Shown here in pieces: positions 7,905 to 21,243 of a stretch of DNA of 53,300 bases. The DNA lies in the NCBI GenBank assembly GCA_947165305.1, contig CAMUZW010000002.1, forward strand, positions 1 to 53,300, written 5' to 3'. This stretch comes from an uncultured Bacteroidales bacterium (GTDB lineage: Bacteria > Bacteroidota > Bacteroidia > Bacteroidales > UBA932). The notes under the pieces were generated by a model. It made no database searches. It was not told where the DNA came from and saw nothing but the letters and a program-made list of their open reading frames with translations. Within the stretch, counting starts at the first letter, position 1. Each line of letters opens with the position of its first letter. The position numbers were made by a program, and so were the translations under genes.

Positions 7905-10661
7905 ATGGATTACGAGTTTCAGAAAATCGAGAAGAAGTGGCAGGACAAGTGGGCCGCCGACAAGACGTTCAAGGTCGGTGTGGATCCCTCCAGACCCAAG
8001 TATTATGTGTTGGACATGTTCCCTTATCCTTCGGGCGCGGGATTGCACGTAGGGCATCCGCTGGGCTACATCGCCAGCGATATTTTCTCCCGCTACAAAC
8101 GGCTCAAGGGCTTTAACGTCCTTCATCCGATGGGCTATGACGCCTTCGGCCTCCCGGCCGAGCAATATGCCATCCAGACGGGTCAGCATCCCGAAATCAC
8201 CACCCACAAGAATGTCGCCCGCTACCGCGCCCAGATGGACCGGATCGGCTTCTCGTATGACTGGGACCGCGAATTCCGCACGTCCGACCCGTCGTATTTC
8301 AAGTGGACCCAGTGGGCGTTCCTCAAGATGTTCGGCAGCTGGTATGACAAGAAGCTGGACAAAGCGCGTCCTGTCGAAGAGCTTGTAAAAGCCTTTGCGG
8401 AAGGCGGATCTGCTGCCGTGGATGCCGCTTCGTCTGATGCGCCGGTCTTTACGGCCGCCGAGTGGAACGCTTTCTCCGACAAGGAGAAATCCGACATTCT
8501 GATGCATTACCGCCTGGCTTACCAGGGCGAGACCTTCGTCAACTGGTGTCCGCAGCTTGGTACCGTCCTGGCCAACGACGAAGTCAAGGAGGGGTATTCC
8601 GTCCGCGGGGGATTCCCGGTGGAGCAGAAGAAGATGACGCAGTGGCAGCTGCGGGTTTCGGCTTATGCCGGCCGCCTGCTGGAAGCGCTTGACCGGCTCG
8701 ACTGGTCTGATTCGCTCAAGGAGATGCAGCGCAACTGGATCGGCCGCAGCGAGGGCGCAGAGATGGTCTTCAAGGTGCGGAACGGCTCCGCCGAATACGA
8801 CATGACCATCTTCACCACCCGGGCCGACACCGTCTTCGGCGTGACCTTCATGGTCCTGGCTCCGGAGAGCGAATGGGTCGAAAAACTCACGGCACCGGAG
8901 CAGAAAGAAGCCGTTGAGGCCTATCTGGCCGAGGTCAAGAAGAAGACCGAGCGCGAACGGATCGCCGGCAAGACGGTATCCGGCGTCTTTACCGGTTCCT
9001 ATGGCATCAACCCCCTGACCGGGAAAGAAGTCCCCGTCTGGATTTCTGAATATGTACTGGCCGGATACGGTACCGGCGCCATCATGGCCGTTCCTGCCCA
9101 CGACAGCCGCGACTATGCATTCGCCCGGAAGTTCGGCCTTCCGGTCATTCCGCTCATCGAGGGTGCCGACGTGCGCGAAGAGAGTTTCGATGCGAAGGAA
9201 GGCATCATGATGAATTCCGGCTTCCTGAACGGTCTCACGGTCAAGGAGGCCATTCCTGCTGCCATCGAGTACATCGAGGCGCACGGCATCGGCCGCCGGA
9301 AGGTCAATTACAAGATCCGTGACGCGATCTTCTCCCGCCAGCGCTATTGGGGAGAACCGTTCCCTATTTATTATAAGGACGGCATCCCGACGCCGCTCCC
9401 GGAGGAAGCCCTGCCCCTGACGCTGCCCGAGGTCGACGAATTCCGGCCGACGGAGGCCGGGGATCCGCCGCTCGCGCGTGCCAAGGACTGGACCTATGAT
9501 GGTTATCCGCTCGAGACCAGCACCATGCCCGGCTTCGCGGGCTCCAGCGCCTACTATCTGCGCTATATGGATCCCCGGAACGACGGTGCGCTCGTCTCAC
9601 CGGAAGCGGATGCATACTGGCGCAACGTGGACCTCTATATCGGCGGCACGGAGCACGCGACGGGCCATTTGATCTACTCCCGCTTCTGGAACAAGGTGCT
9701 CTTCGACCTCGGCTATGTCTGCGAGGACGAGCCCTTCCTGAAGCTGGTCAACCAGGGCATGATCCAGGGACGCTCCAATTTCGTGTACCGGATCGTCGGG
9801 ACCAACACCTTCGTCTCGCTCGGGCTCAAGGACCAGTATAAGACGACCGAAATCCATGTGGATATCTCCCTGGTGCACAATGACCGGCTCGACACCGAAG
9901 CCTTCAAGGCCTGGCGGCCGGACTTCGCGGATGCGGAATTCATCCTCGAAAACGGGGAATACATCTGCGGGTGGGCTATCGAAAAGATGTCCAAGTCGAT
10001 GTTCAACGTCGTCAATCCGGACACCGTCTGCGATACGTACGGCGCCGATACGCTCCGCCTCTACGAGATGTTCCTCGGTCCGCTCGAGCAGAGCAAGCCC
10101 TGGAATACCAAGGGCATCGACGGCGTCAACCGCTTCCTCAAGAAGTTCTGGCGGCTGTTTTGGGACCGCGACCGCTTCCTCGTGAATGATGAGGAACCGA
10201 CCCGGGCGGAGCTCAAGGCTCTTCACACCTTGATCGCCAAGGAGCAGGAAGATATCGAGAATTTCTCGTTCAATACGACGGTCAGCGCGTTCATGATTGC
10301 GCTGTCTGAGCTCGGAGAATGCTCCAAGAGGGCCATCCTCGAACCGCTTACGATCCTGCTGTCGCCCTTCGCCCCGCACATCGCGGAGGAACTCTGGGAG
10401 CAGCTCGGGCATACGGGGAGCGTGGCTTTCGCCGCCTATCCTGCCTATAACGCCGCTTATACCGTTGAGGAGACCTGCACCTATCCGGTCTCGTTCAACG
10501 GGAAGACCCGCTTTATGGCTGACCTGCCGAAGAGCCTGTCGAAGGAAGAAGTGGAGGCCGCGGTCCGCGCCATGGACCAGACGGCAAAATACGTCGGGGA
10601 CGGCACCATCGTCAAGGTGATCGTCGTACCCGGAAGGATTGTCAACATCGTCGTGAAATGA
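7905..10661 (+). CDS. leuS: Leucyl-tRNA synthetase
   Basis: 918 aa class I aminoacyl-tRNA synthetase that charges tRNA-Leu in the cytoplasm. The HIGH-type motif HVGH (residues 48-51) sits in [17 protein letters not shown], typical for LeuRS. The CP1 editing domain lies in the middle ([21 protein letters not shown] and [16 protein letters not shown]). KMSKS is at 694-698, followed by the anticodon-binding domain and C-terminal extension. It is somewhat longer than the E. coli enzyme, with an insertion after FGSWYDKK. The stop overlaps the next ATG by 4 nt (ATGA), so the first yitT gene is probably translationally coupled. Confidence 0.98.
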   Translation: MDYEFQKIEKKWQDKWAADKTFKVGVDPSRPKYYVLDMFPYPSGAGLHVGHPLGYIASDIFSRYKRLKGFNVLHPMGYDAFGLPAEQYAIQTGQHPEITTHKNVARYRAQMDRIGFSYDWDREFRTSDPSYFKWTQWAFLKMFGSWYDKKLDKARPVEELVKAFAEGGSAAVDAASSDAPVFTAAEWNAFSDKEKSDILMHYRLAYQGETFVNWCPQLGTVLANDEVKEGYSVRGGFPVEQKKMTQWQLRVSAYAGRLLEALDRLDWSDSLKEMQRNWIGRSEGAEMVFKVRNGSAEYDMTIFTTRADTVFGVTFMVLAPESEWVEKLTAPEQKEAVEAYLAEVKKKTERERIAGKTVSGVFTGSYGINPLTGKEVPVWISEYVLAGYGTGAIMAVPAHDSRDYAFARKFGLPVIPLIEGADVREESFDAKEGIMMNSGFLNGLTVKEAIPAAIEYIEAHGIGRRKVNYKIRDAIFSRQRYWGEPFPIYYKDGIPTPLPEEALPLTLPEVDEFRPTEAGDPPLARAKDWTYDGYPLETSTMPGFAGSSAYYLRYMDPRNDGALVSPEADAYWRNVDLYIGGTEHATGHLIYSRFWNKVLFDLGYVCEDEPFLKLVNQGMIQGRSNFVYRIVGTNTFVSLGLKDQYKTTEIHVDISLVHNDRLDTEAFKAWRPDFADAEFILENGEYICGWAIEKMSKSMFNVVNPDTVCDTYGADTLRLYEMFLGPLEQSKPWNTKGIDGVNRFLKKFWRLFWDRDRFLVNDEEPTRAELKALHTLIAKEQEDIENFSFNTTVSAFMIALSELGECSKRAILEPLTILLSPFAPHIAEELWEQLGHTGSVAFAAYPAYNAAYTVEETCTYPVSFNGKTRFMADLPKSLSKEEVEAAVRAMDQTAKYVGDGTIVKVIVVPGRIVNIVVK

Positions 10662-11590
10662 TCAACGCCAAGAAAATAGGAGGCATTGTCTGGGATTATT
10701 TCCTGATGACGGTCGGATGTCTGATCTTTGTAATGGGGTGGACGTCCTTCCTCCTGCCGAATGAGGTGACCAGCGGCGGCCTGACAGGCCTCTGCGCCGT
10801 CCTGCAGTATGCGACCAACGACAAACTGCAGGTGGCGTACACCTTCCCGGCCATCAACGCCGTACTCATCATTACGGCCACGTTCGTGCTCGGGAAGAGT
10901 TTCGGCTTCCGGACCATCTATGCCATCGCCGTTTCGTCGCTGATGTTCGAAATCATGCCCCGTTTCGAGTTCCTCCAGGCGGTGCCCGGCAATTTCCTGT
11001 ATCTGGACGAGAAGATCCTCGTTCCGGTCATCGGCTCCGTGATGGAAGGCATCGGTATCGGACTTATCCTGATGCGTGGCGGAAGCACGGGCGGTACCGA
11101 CATCGCCGCAATGATTATCGGGCGGTTCTGGCCGATTACGCCCGGCACGGTGTACATCATCCACGACCTTGCCGTCATCGGGTCGCTGCTGCTGATTCCG
11201 GGCAAAACCTTCCAGGATGTCGTGTACGGCTACATCTCTATGCTGACCTTCTCGTTTATGCTTGACTACGTGATCCTCGGTCAGAAATCCACCGTACAGC
11301 TGCTGATCTTTTCGTCCAAGTATCCCGCTATCGCCGACTATATCAATAACAAGATGGAACGCGGCGCCACGGTGCTCAAGGCGACGGGCTGGTACACCAA
11401 GGTCGACCGCGATGTCCTGCTTGTCATCGTCCGCAAGAGCGAAGTCCACGAAATTACCAAAGTCATTAAACAACTCGATCCCAAGGCTTTCCTTTCCATT
11501 TCTCCCGCCAACAGCGTGTATGGCGAGGGATTCGAAGAAATCAAGGCGGGCTTAGAACGCAAGAAGAAAAATGCCGAAGCACAAAATTAG
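10658..11590 (+). CDS. YitT/DUF2179 family membrane protein (first of a tandem pair)
   Basis: 310 aa with about six hydrophobic segments in the first 210 residues, carrying the family motifs [14 protein letters not shown] and [14 protein letters not shown] soluble DUF2179 domain occupies about residues 215-300 ([27 protein letters not shown]). YitT proteins are inner-membrane proteins whose transport role is unestablished. The start overlaps the leuS stop (ATGA), and its end overlaps the second yitT gene by 20 nt. Confidence 0.9.
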   Translation: MINAKKIGGIVWDYFLMTVGCLIFVMGWTSFLLPNEVTSGGLTGLCAVLQYATNDKLQVAYTFPAINAVLIITATFVLGKSFGFRTIYAIAVSSLMFEIMPRFEFLQAVPGNFLYLDEKILVPVIGSVMEGIGIGLILMRGGSTGGTDIAAMIIGRFWPITPGTVYIIHDLAVIGSLLLIPGKTFQDVVYGYISMLTFSFMLDYVILGQKSTVQLLIFSSKYPAIADYINNKMERGATVLKATGWYTKVDRDVLLVIVRKSEVHEITKVIKQLDPKAFLSISPANSVYGEGFEEIKAGLERKKKNAEAQN

Positions 11591-12527
11591 TTTCTGGAAA
11601 CTGATCAAGGAGTACGGGATCATGATGCTCGGACTCCTGTTCTCCACGACCGGATGGACCGCGGTCCGGATGCCGAACAACCTTATTTCAGGAGGCGTGA
11701 CCGGTATCAGCTCCATCATTCAGTATGCGACGGGCGGGTTCATCAAGGCCGGTTACTGCTACTTCGTGATCAACGCCATCCTGCTGGTCGTCGGGTTCTG
11801 GGTCATCGGGACCGGGTTCGGCGGCAAGACCATTTTTGCCGTAGCCTTCGTTTCGGTTGCGCTGGTCTTCCTCCCGGAATGGATTCCGTACGAGATCATC
11901 GAGACGCTGGCCATCAAGAACGGCAAGCTCATGTCGGTCCTGATGGGGGCGATCATGTCGGGCGTCGGTATCGGCATGTCGATCTCACAGGGCGGCAGTA
12001 CGGGCGGTACGGACATTATCGCCCTGGTCTATACGAAGTACCGCAACGTGTCGCCCGGCAAGGTCATCCTGGCGATCGACGTCGTGATCATCCTGTCGTC
12101 CCTCTTCATCCCTTCGTATGTCAAGGTGGGGGACGGCATGGAACTGATGCCTTTTGCCGACAAGGTGACGACCGTCGTGTACGGCCTGATCCTCGTGACG
12201 GTCTGCGGCTATGTCATTGACCTCTATATTTCCGGTTCCAAACAGAGCGTGCAGCTTTTCATTCTCTCCAAGAAGCATGAAGAGATTGCCGACGGTATCG
12301 TCAAGGATCTGCACCGCGGCGTGACCGTCCTGGAAGGGAAGGGCTGGTATACCAAGCAGTCCACCGAAGTGCTGATGGTCGTGACCCGTAAGTCGGATCT
12401 GAACCTGATGCTCCGCTATATCCAGTCCATCGATTCGGAGGCGTTCCTCTCCGTCTCGTCCGTAAACGGCGTCTATGGGAAGGGATTCGATACGATCAAA
12501 TTAAAAAAACACGCAAAAAGTGAATGA
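11571..12527 (+). CDS. YitT/DUF2179 family membrane protein (second of a tandem pair)
   Basis: 318 aa, same architecture as the preceding protein: about six membrane segments with RMPNNLISGGVTGI and [14 protein letters not shown], then a C-terminal DUF2179 domain (GVTVLEGKGWYTKQSTEVLMVVTRKSD). It starts 20 nt inside the upstream gene in another frame, so expression should be coupled. The pair arose by duplication, and paired paralogues could form a heteromer (inference). A hairpin terminator follows 42 nt after the stop. Confidence 0.9.
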   Translation: MPKHKISFWKLIKEYGIMMLGLLFSTTGWTAVRMPNNLISGGVTGISSIIQYATGGFIKAGYCYFVINAILLVVGFWVIGTGFGGKTIFAVAFVSVALVFLPEWIPYEIIETLAIKNGKLMSVLMGAIMSGVGIGMSISQGGSTGGTDIIALVYTKYRNVSPGKVILAIDVVIILSSLFIPSYVKVGDGMELMPFADKVTTVVYGLILVTVCGYVIDLYISGSKQSVQLFILSKKHEEIADGIVKDLHRGVTVLEGKGWYTKQSTEVLMVVTRKSDLNLMLRYIQSIDSEAFLSVSSVNGVYGKGFDTIKLKKHAKSE

Positions 12528-12568
12528 AACAGAAACCGTTTGAATAAAACGTAAATATTTTTTCTTTC

Positions 12569-12605
12569 AAACCTCTTTATCGCTCCGATAAGAGGTTTTT
12601 TTCTT
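12569..12605 (+). terminator. Rho-independent terminator after the yitT pair
   Basis: AAACCTCTTTATC and GATAAGAGGTTT pair with one bulged T around a short GCTCC loop, followed by a T-rich run. It separates the leuS-yitT-yitT unit from the regulator gene. Confidence 0.85.
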
Positions 12606-12606
12606 T

Positions 12607-12614
12607 TATAATTG
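12607..12614 (+). promoter_or_regulatory. Possible promoter -7 box of the membrane AraC gene
   Basis: TATAATTG differs from TAnnTTTG at one position and no TTG is found at -33. It is followed by a small inverted repeat (TTGCA ctt TGCAA). It starts directly after the T-run of the preceding terminator. Confidence 0.3.
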
Positions 12615-12646
12615 CACTTTGCAAAATTATTAAATATCAACATGCT

Positions 12647-13693
12647 ATGATCGTATTGACTGTTTTGATGATCCTGGGATTATGGATTGGAGTTTCCGTT
12701 TTTCGTGATTGGAAAAAGCTACGGGAGTACCCTCAGATGCTTTTCCGGCTCTGCTCGCTGGTGCTGCTTGCCGCTTTGCTCGTTGAGTCCCTGTTGCTTT
12801 ATGGCGATGATGCGCTGACCGCATTCCCCGACGGGCTTACCCTCTCCCTGATGCTCTTGCTGTCGGCACCGCTGACGTGTGAAACGCCGGCAAAAGGAAC
12901 TGTCCGCATCCTTGTTTCATCCGCGCTGGCTGTGGTGGCACTGCTGCTCCCGTTACTGATGCATGGCAGATGTGAGACCCTGCATTTACTTGTACTGCTC
13001 GTCGCTGCGTCCTATCTGCTGACCGTTTCTGTCATCACGCTGGTCCGCTGGATGCACAGCCAGGATGTCATGCGGCCCGTCGCGCCCGTCTCCCTTGCCG
13101 AGATCCGGATCCGGAATTCAGAAGTCCTGCTGCTGCTTGTGATTGCAGGCGGGACGGCATTGATTTCTTCCTGTGACGGGCATTCCTCCCTTCTGTGGCT
13201 GCCCGGCATACTGGGAGCCCTTTTCTTCTGCATCCTTTACCTCTGGTCGGGTAGCGATTCCGCCCTTTCTCCCATTGGCTGGATGCGGCATCTGGCCGCC
13301 GTCCCGTCCGATGGCAAGGCGCCCCGGAATCCGCTCGATGCCGAGTTCTATGATGCCGTTTACCGGAAGTGCTGCCAGTACATGGAGTCCAAGAAGCCCT
13401 TTCTGGTGGAATCGTTCTCGCTCAGCGACCTCGCGGCCGGGGTCTTTACCAATAAAAGTTATGTATCAAAGGCTATCAACAGCTCGTCTGAACTCAATTT
13501 CCGCCGGTTCGTCAACCGCTACCGCGTAGCGTATGCACAGGAGATATTCCGTAAAAATATGTCCTTGCGCGTGCAGGACCTGACCATGCTGTCGGGCTGT
13601 CATTCCGTCCAGACGTTCTGCGCGATCTTCAAGCTTTTTACCGGAGAGACGCCCCGGGACTGGTGCGCGCGGATCAGGAAAGAGACTCCATAG
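12647..13693 (+). CDS. AraC-type regulator with a multi-pass membrane N-terminus
   Basis: 348 aa. About seven hydrophobic segments span residues 1-205 (for example LCSLVLLAALLVESLLLY and LLWLPGILGALFFCILYLW). A C-terminal AraC-type DNA-binding domain at about 240-345 has two helix-turn-helix units, FSLSDLAAGVFTNKSYVSKAIN and LRVQDLTMLSGCHSVQTFCAIFKLFTGETP. This arrangement implies a membrane-anchored transcription factor sensing an envelope or membrane signal. The ligand and targets cannot be read from sequence. It stands alone between a terminator and a convergent gene, whose 3' end it overlaps by 20 nt. Confidence 0.85.
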   Translation: MIVLTVLMILGLWIGVSVFRDWKKLREYPQMLFRLCSLVLLAALLVESLLLYGDDALTAFPDGLTLSLMLLLSAPLTCETPAKGTVRILVSSALAVVALLLPLLMHGRCETLHLLVLLVAASYLLTVSVITLVRWMHSQDVMRPVAPVSLAEIRIRNSEVLLLLVIAGGTALISSCDGHSSLLWLPGILGALFFCILYLWSGSDSALSPIGWMRHLAAVPSDGKAPRNPLDAEFYDAVYRKCCQYMESKKPFLVESFSLSDLAAGVFTNKSYVSKAINSSSELNFRRFVNRYRVAYAQEIFRKNMSLRVQDLTMLSGCHSVQTFCAIFKLFTGETPRDWCARIRKETP

Positions 13694-14390
13694 GGAAGGG
13701 GTTGATGCCTTCTGTCGGTGCCGTTACGGTGAGTTCCGTCTTCTTGACGGGATGGATAAACCGGATTTCCCGGGCGTGGAGGCTGATGCCGCCGCCGGGG
13801 TTGGAACGGGGCGCGCCGTATTTGAGATCGCCTTTGATGACGCAGCCGATACCGGCGAGCTGGCAGCGGATCTGGTGGTGCCGCCCTGTCATCAGTTCGA
13901 CGGCAAGCAGATGATAACGGTCCGTGTCCGCGAGCAGTGTATAGCGGAGGCGGGCCAGCTTGGCGCCGGGCGTGCCCTCCCGCACGATGAAAGATTTATT
14001 GGCTTTCTCGTTGCGGGACAGCCAGTTTTCGAGGAGGTCGGATTGTTTTGCAGGTGCTCCGCAACAGAGCGCCCAGTAGGTCTTATGCACGGAACCGTCG
14101 CGGAACATGGCACTGAGGCGTTCCAGGGCCTTGGAGGTCTTGGCGAAGAGGCAGACGCCGCTCACCGGCCGGTCGAGCCGGTGCGGCACACCCATGAATA
14201 CTTGCCCGGGCTTGCCGTCACGGGCGGCGATGAACGCCTTCAGGGTTTCGGAAAGGGGTTCGTCACCGGTCTTGTCGCCCTGGACGATTTCGCCGGGCCT
14301 TTTGTTGAGGATGAGCAGGTGGTTGTCTTCGTATAGAATGCGGCCCTCGATGTCAGCCTTTTCTGCTTCGGTAAGCGCTCTGTATATCAT
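13674..14390 (-). CDS. RluA-family RNA pseudouridine synthase
   Basis: 238 aa from ATG 14390. The track start (15881) runs antisense through dnaK and is rejected. The catalytic motif HRLDRPVSGVCLF contains the invariant aspartate of RluA-type enzymes (canonical HRLDxxTSG). RYHLLAVELMTGRHHQIRCQLA and LHAREIRFIHP are also diagnostic. It isomerises uridine to pseudouridine in rRNA or tRNA, but the exact site cannot be assigned. It lacks an N-terminal S4 domain, which points to the RluA/RluC-like short form. The gene is divergent from dnaK and convergent with the AraC gene. Confidence 0.92.
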   Translation of the reverse strand: MIYRALTEAEKADIEGRILYEDNHLLILNKRPGEIVQGDKTGDEPLSETLKAFIAARDGKPGQVFMGVPHRLDRPVSGVCLFAKTSKALERLSAMFRDGSVHKTYWALCCGAPAKQSDLLENWLSRNEKANKSFIVREGTPGAKLARLRYTLLADTDRYHLLAVELMTGRHHQIRCQLAGIGCVIKGDLKYGAPRSNPGGGISLHAREIRFIHPVKKTELTVTAPTEGINPFPMESLS

Positions 14391-14409
14391 CGTTGTCAGT
14401 TTTACACTG

Positions 14410-14417
14410 CAAATATA
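14410..14417 (-). promoter_or_regulatory. Promoter -7 box for the RluA-family gene
   Basis: Minus-strand TATATTTG matches TAnnTTTG exactly and lies 20 nt upstream of ATG 14390. No exact TTG is present at -33. Confidence 0.45.
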
Positions 14418-14507
14418 CTGACAATTTGGCATAAAAAACACTTGGCACAGGATTGGATGTTTGGCGGGCGTCGGTTTTTCCGACAGACAGTATGAATAAT
14501 TAAAAAT

Positions 14508-14513
14508 AAGGAG
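14508..14513 (+). promoter_or_regulatory. Strong Shine-Dalgarno of dnaK
   Basis: AAGGAG with a 9-nt spacer to ATG 14523. It is unusual here because most genes in the window lack a recognisable Shine-Dalgarno. A hairpin GTCGG ttttt CCGAC (14470-14484) precedes it in the leader. I could not find a good TAnnTTTG promoter for dnaK. Confidence 0.7.
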
Positions 14514-14522
14514 ACAAATATT

Positions 14523-16412
14523 ATGGGAAAAATTATTGGAATTGATCTTGGAACCACCAACTCTTGCGTGGCTGTGATGGAAGGCAACCAGCCGACCGTC
14601 ATCATCAACAACGAAGGCCAGCGGACCACTCCTTCTGTCGTTGCATTCACCGAAGGCGGCGAGCGGAAGATCGGCAACCCGGCCAAGCGCCAGGCCATCA
14701 CGAACCCCAAGAACACCGTTTTCTCTATCAAACGGTTCATGGGTGAGACGTACGACCAGGTTACGACCGAGGTCGCGCGGATGCCGTACAATGTGACCCG
14801 CGGCGAGAACAACACCCCGCGCGTCGAGATCTCGGGCAAGCTGTATTCTCCGCAGGAGATCAGCGCCATGATTCTTCAGAAGATGAAGAAAACGGCTGAG
14901 GAGTATCTGCGTCAGGATGTGACCGAGGCGGTCATCACCGTGCCTGCCTACTTCTCCGACTCCCAGCGTCAGGCGACCAAGGAGGCCGGCCGTATCGCGG
15001 GCCTCGATGTGAAGCGTATCATCAACGAGCCTACCGCGGCGGCCCTCGCCTACGGCCTCGACAAGAAGAACAAGAATATGAAGGTCGCGGTGTACGACCT
15101 TGGCGGCGGCACCTTCGATATCTCCATCCTGGAACTCGGTGACGGCGTATTCGAGGTCAAGTCCACCAATGGTGATACCCACCTCGGCGGCGATGATTTC
15201 GACCAGGTCATCATCGACTGGCTCGCGAAGGAGTTCGCCGACCAGAACGGCGGCATCGACCTCCGCAAGGACCCGATGGCCCTCCAGCGCCTCAAAGAGG
15301 CAGCCGAGAAAGCGAAGATCGAGCTTTCGAGCCAGACTTCCGCAGATATCAATCTGCCGTATATCATGCCGGTCGACGGCGTGCCCAAACACCTTGTCTG
15401 CACGCTTTCCCGTGCCAAGTTCGAGCAGCTCTCCGACGCGCTGTTCCAGCGGAGCATCGAGCCTTGCCGCAAGGCGCTCGCGGATGCACGTCTCAGCGCT
15501 TCCGATATCGACGAGGTCCTGCTCGTCGGCGGTTCGACCCGTATCCCGAAGGTCCAGGAGATCGTGAAGGACTTCTTCGGCAAGGAGCCCAACAAGAGCG
15601 TCAACCCGGACGAGGTCGTCGCCATCGGCGCTTCCATCCAGGGCGGCGTGCTCGCAGGTGATGTGAAGGACGTTCTTCTGCTCGACGTTACCCCGCTTTC
15701 GCTCGGTATCGAGACCCTCGGCGGCGTGATGACCAAACTCATCGAGTCCAATACCACCATCCCGGCCCGCAAGTCGCAGGTCTTCTCCACGGCGGCCGAC
15801 AACCAGCCTTCCGTTGAGATTCACGTCCTGCAGGGCGAGCGCCCGATGGCGAAGGATAACAAGGAGATCGGCCTGTTCCACCTGGACGGCATCGCTCCGG
15901 CCCCGCGCGGCGTCCCTCAGATCGAGGTGACCTTCGATATCGATGCCAACGGTATCCTCAATGTGTCCGCCAAGGACAAGGCGACCGGCAAGGAGCAGAA
16001 CATCCGGATCGAGGCCTCCAGCGGACTGAGCGAGGCGGAAATCCAGCGGATGCGGGATGAGGCCAAGGCCAACGAGGCTGCCGACAAGGCCGAGAAAGAG
16101 CGTGTCGACAAGATCAACAACGCTGACGCCCTCTGCTTCCAGGCCGAGAAGTTCCTCAAAGAGAACGGCGACAAGGTGCCTGCCGACGTCAAGGGTGAGG
16201 TCGAGAGCAACGTCAACCTGCTGAAAGAGGCCGTGAAGGCGCAGAACCTGGCCGACATCGACCGCTACAGCGAGGCGCTCAACAAGGCCTTCGAGAAGAT
16301 GTACCAGCAGACCCAGCAGCAGGCCGGACCTCAGCCCGGCGGTCCCCAGGGTCCTTTCCAGGGCGGCCCGCAGGGCCCTCAGAACGGCCCCGACGCTCCC
16401 GACGAGCAGTAA
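14523..16412 (+). CDS. dnaK: Hsp70 chaperone DnaK
   Basis: 629 aa cytoplasmic ATP-dependent chaperone. The nucleotide-binding domain shows [25 protein letters not shown] and [10 protein letters not shown]. The substrate-binding domain follows the linker [19 protein letters not shown], then the helical lid. The last 35 residues form an unusual Gln/Pro/Gly-rich tail ([18 protein letters not shown]), ending in an acidic DAPDEQ in place of the common EEVD-like or GDDKK-type ends. It is monocistronic, without grpE or dnaJ nearby. A 15-bp terminator lies within a 108-nt element shared with the fba 3' end. Confidence 0.98.
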   Translation: MGKIIGIDLGTTNSCVAVMEGNQPTVIINNEGQRTTPSVVAFTEGGERKIGNPAKRQAITNPKNTVFSIKRFMGETYDQVTTEVARMPYNVTRGENNTPRVEISGKLYSPQEISAMILQKMKKTAEEYLRQDVTEAVITVPAYFSDSQRQATKEAGRIAGLDVKRIINEPTAAALAYGLDKKNKNMKVAVYDLGGGTFDISILELGDGVFEVKSTNGDTHLGGDDFDQVIIDWLAKEFADQNGGIDLRKDPMALQRLKEAAEKAKIELSSQTSADINLPYIMPVDGVPKHLVCTLSRAKFEQLSDALFQRSIEPCRKALADARLSASDIDEVLLVGGSTRIPKVQEIVKDFFGKEPNKSVNPDEVVAIGASIQGGVLAGDVKDVLLLDVTPLSLGIETLGGVMTKLIESNTTIPARKSQVFSTAADNQPSVEIHVLQGERPMAKDNKEIGLFHLDGIAPAPRGVPQIEVTFDIDANGILNVSAKDKATGKEQNIRIEASSGLSEAEIQRMRDEAKANEAADKAEKERVDKINNADALCFQAEKFLKENGDKVPADVKGEVESNVNLLKEAVKAQNLADIDRYSEALNKAFEKMYQQTQQQAGPQPGGPQGPFQGGPQGPQNGPDAPDEQ

Positions 16413-16414
16413 AC

Positions 16415-16522
16415 CGCGATGCGCAAGTCGCTAATTTACAAATAGTTATCAAAAATGCTCTGCCTCAAAACAGGCAGAGCATTTTTCGTAAAGCCCTGAT
16501 GTCTAGTGAGTTACACATCGCG
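16415..16522. repeat. 108-nt terminator-containing element, copy A (after dnaK)
   Basis: It begins with CGCGATGCG 3 nt after the dnaK stop and ends with CATCGCG, so the ends form a 7-bp inverted repeat. The span is exactly 108 nt, and copy B at 24091-24198 has the same ends and length. My ungapped hand alignment gives 62 identities in 108. The dnaK terminator lies at the same offset as the fba terminator in copy B. Confidence 0.55.
16451..16486 (+). terminator. Rho-independent terminator of dnaK
   Basis: A perfect 15-bp stem, AAAAATGCTCTGCCT with AGGCAGAGCATTTTT, closes a CAAAAC loop. The A/T ends make it potentially bidirectional. Confidence 0.95.
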
Positions 16523-16796
16523 CTCGCGGAAGTATTGCGGTGCTGTGCAGACAGGTGTCGCATAAGGACGATTGGGGCTTTTAGGCTGAGATTCATCTTT
16601 TCGTAATCTCTCTCGGCGATACCGTTAAAAGTCTAAAACGAATTGTCTGAAATACAGGAAGTTTGCGTTTCTGCCGGTCTGCACAGCTATGCGCATCGTC
16701 CGCTGCGGTTGTTTTATTTTCGTCGCGAGACATGACTGGAAGGTCTATATTTTACGTAATTTTTTGTAAATTCGCGGGACAAAAGCACATTTTGCT
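16523..16796. other. Intergenic stretch without a recognisable gene
   Basis: Together with the preceding element this makes a 384-nt gap between dnaK and the metallophosphoesterase gene. The only listed ORF (16663-16950) overlaps the Tat signal peptide of the next gene in another frame and has no family resemblance. The last 60 nt are AT-rich and contain TAAATTCG (16767-16774), a one-mismatch -7 box that may start the downstream gene. I see no tRNA fold. Confidence 0.5.
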
Positions 16797-17858
16797 ATGG
16801 ATAGAAGATCATTCCTGCTTTCGGGAGCCGCCGCGCTCCTCGCATCCCAGCTGCCGGGCATCGCCGGTGTTCCGTCCGGCCTCCTTTCCGACCCTTCCGC
16901 CGGACCGCGTAAAAAGGGAAAGGCTGTCCCCGCCGACGAAGATTATATGAAGCGCATCGCGCGCGAGGTCAAGCCGCTTGCGCCGTTGAACGTCAAAGAG
17001 ATCAATATCAAAGTCGGTGCGGACTCACCCTTCTCCGTCCTGCACCTGTCGGATACGCATATTGCCCGGGTCGACAACCGGGACGACGAACGGAAAATCC
17101 GTCTGGCGGCCAAACGGAACCGCTGGGCACTGTGGGGCGAGCACTACCTCGATGAGGCGATGCGCTATGCCGCCGAGCACGGGATGTACCTGATGCACAC
17201 GGGGGACCTGTACGACTTCGTCTCCGAGGCCAACCTGGATATGACCGCCATTCACATGGGCACCGCAGACTGGTTTGTCAGCGCAGGCAATCACGAGTAC
17301 TCCAAGTATGTCGGCGAGGCGAAGGAAGATGAAGCGTATAAGGCCGACAGCCGCGACAAAGTCCAGGGAGCCTTCCCCAACGACCTCACTTTTGCAAGCC
17401 GGATCATCAATGGGGTGAATTTCGTGTCCCTGGATGATGTATACTACAACATCACCGAGGCGCAGCATGCCCTGATGGAAGTGGAGATGAAGAAGGGGCT
17501 TCCGGTGGTGATGCTCTGTCACGTCCCGCTCTACACGCCGAAGCACTGCGACTACGAACTGGAGCATACGAAGGGCAAAGCCGCCTTCATGACCGGCGTT
17601 CCGCTGGAGATCACGTCGAATTATGACAAGGGCGTTACGTATACGCCCGAAAAAGAGTGGCGCAGACGGTCCCTTTCACAGAGGGCCGACAAGCCGACGC
17701 TGGATTTTGTCAACTGGTTGAAGGAACAGAAACTGCTTAAGGCCATCCTCTGCGGCCACCTGCATCACTTCTTCGAAGAGCCGTTCTCCAAGACCGCTGT
17801 CGAATACACCGTCGACGCCACCTTCCGCGGCGGCGTCCATGCCATCCATTTCCGCTAA
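16797..17858 (+). CDS. Tat-exported calcineurin-like metallophosphoesterase
   Basis: 353 aa. A twin-arginine signal (MDRRSFLLSGAAALLASQ) suggests export in folded form, probably with metals bound. All five calcineurin-like motifs are present in order: LSDTHI, HTGDLYD, SAGNHEY, MLCHVPLY and CGHLHHFF. The substrate cannot be deduced; related exported proteins act on phosphomonoesters, phosphodiesters or nucleotides. It stands alone, with trpS starting 93 nt later from its own promoter. All metal-binding motifs look intact, so activity is expected. Confidence 0.88.
   Translation: MDRRSFLLSGAAALLASQLPGIAGVPSGLLSDPSAGPRKKGKAVPADEDYMKRIAREVKPLAPLNVKEINIKVGADSPFSVLHLSDTHIARVDNRDDERKIRLAAKRNRWALWGEHYLDEAMRYAAEHGMYLMHTGDLYDFVSEANLDMTAIHMGTADWFVSAGNHEYSKYVGEAKEDEAYKADSRDKVQGAFPNDLTFASRIINGVNFVSLDDVYYNITEAQHALMEVEMKKGLPVVMLCHVPLYTPKHCDYELEHTKGKAAFMTGVPLEITSNYDKGVTYTPEKEWRRRSLSQRADKPTLDFVNWLKEQKLLKAILCGHLHHFFEEPFSKTAVEYTVDATFRGGVHAIHFR

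Positions 17859-21232
<3,374 letters not shown>

Positions 21233-21243
<11 letters not shown>

Noticed and set aside
14442-14457. Sigma-54-like TGGCAC...TTGG upstream of dnaK
   Set aside because: The distance between the two GG-type elements is one base short of the strict sigma-54 spacing, and the -12 GC is replaced by GG.
16663-16950. 95-aa ORF upstream of the metallophosphoesterase
   Set aside because: It overlaps the Tat signal region in another frame, has no recognisable domain, and its upstream part is AT-rich intergenic DNA.
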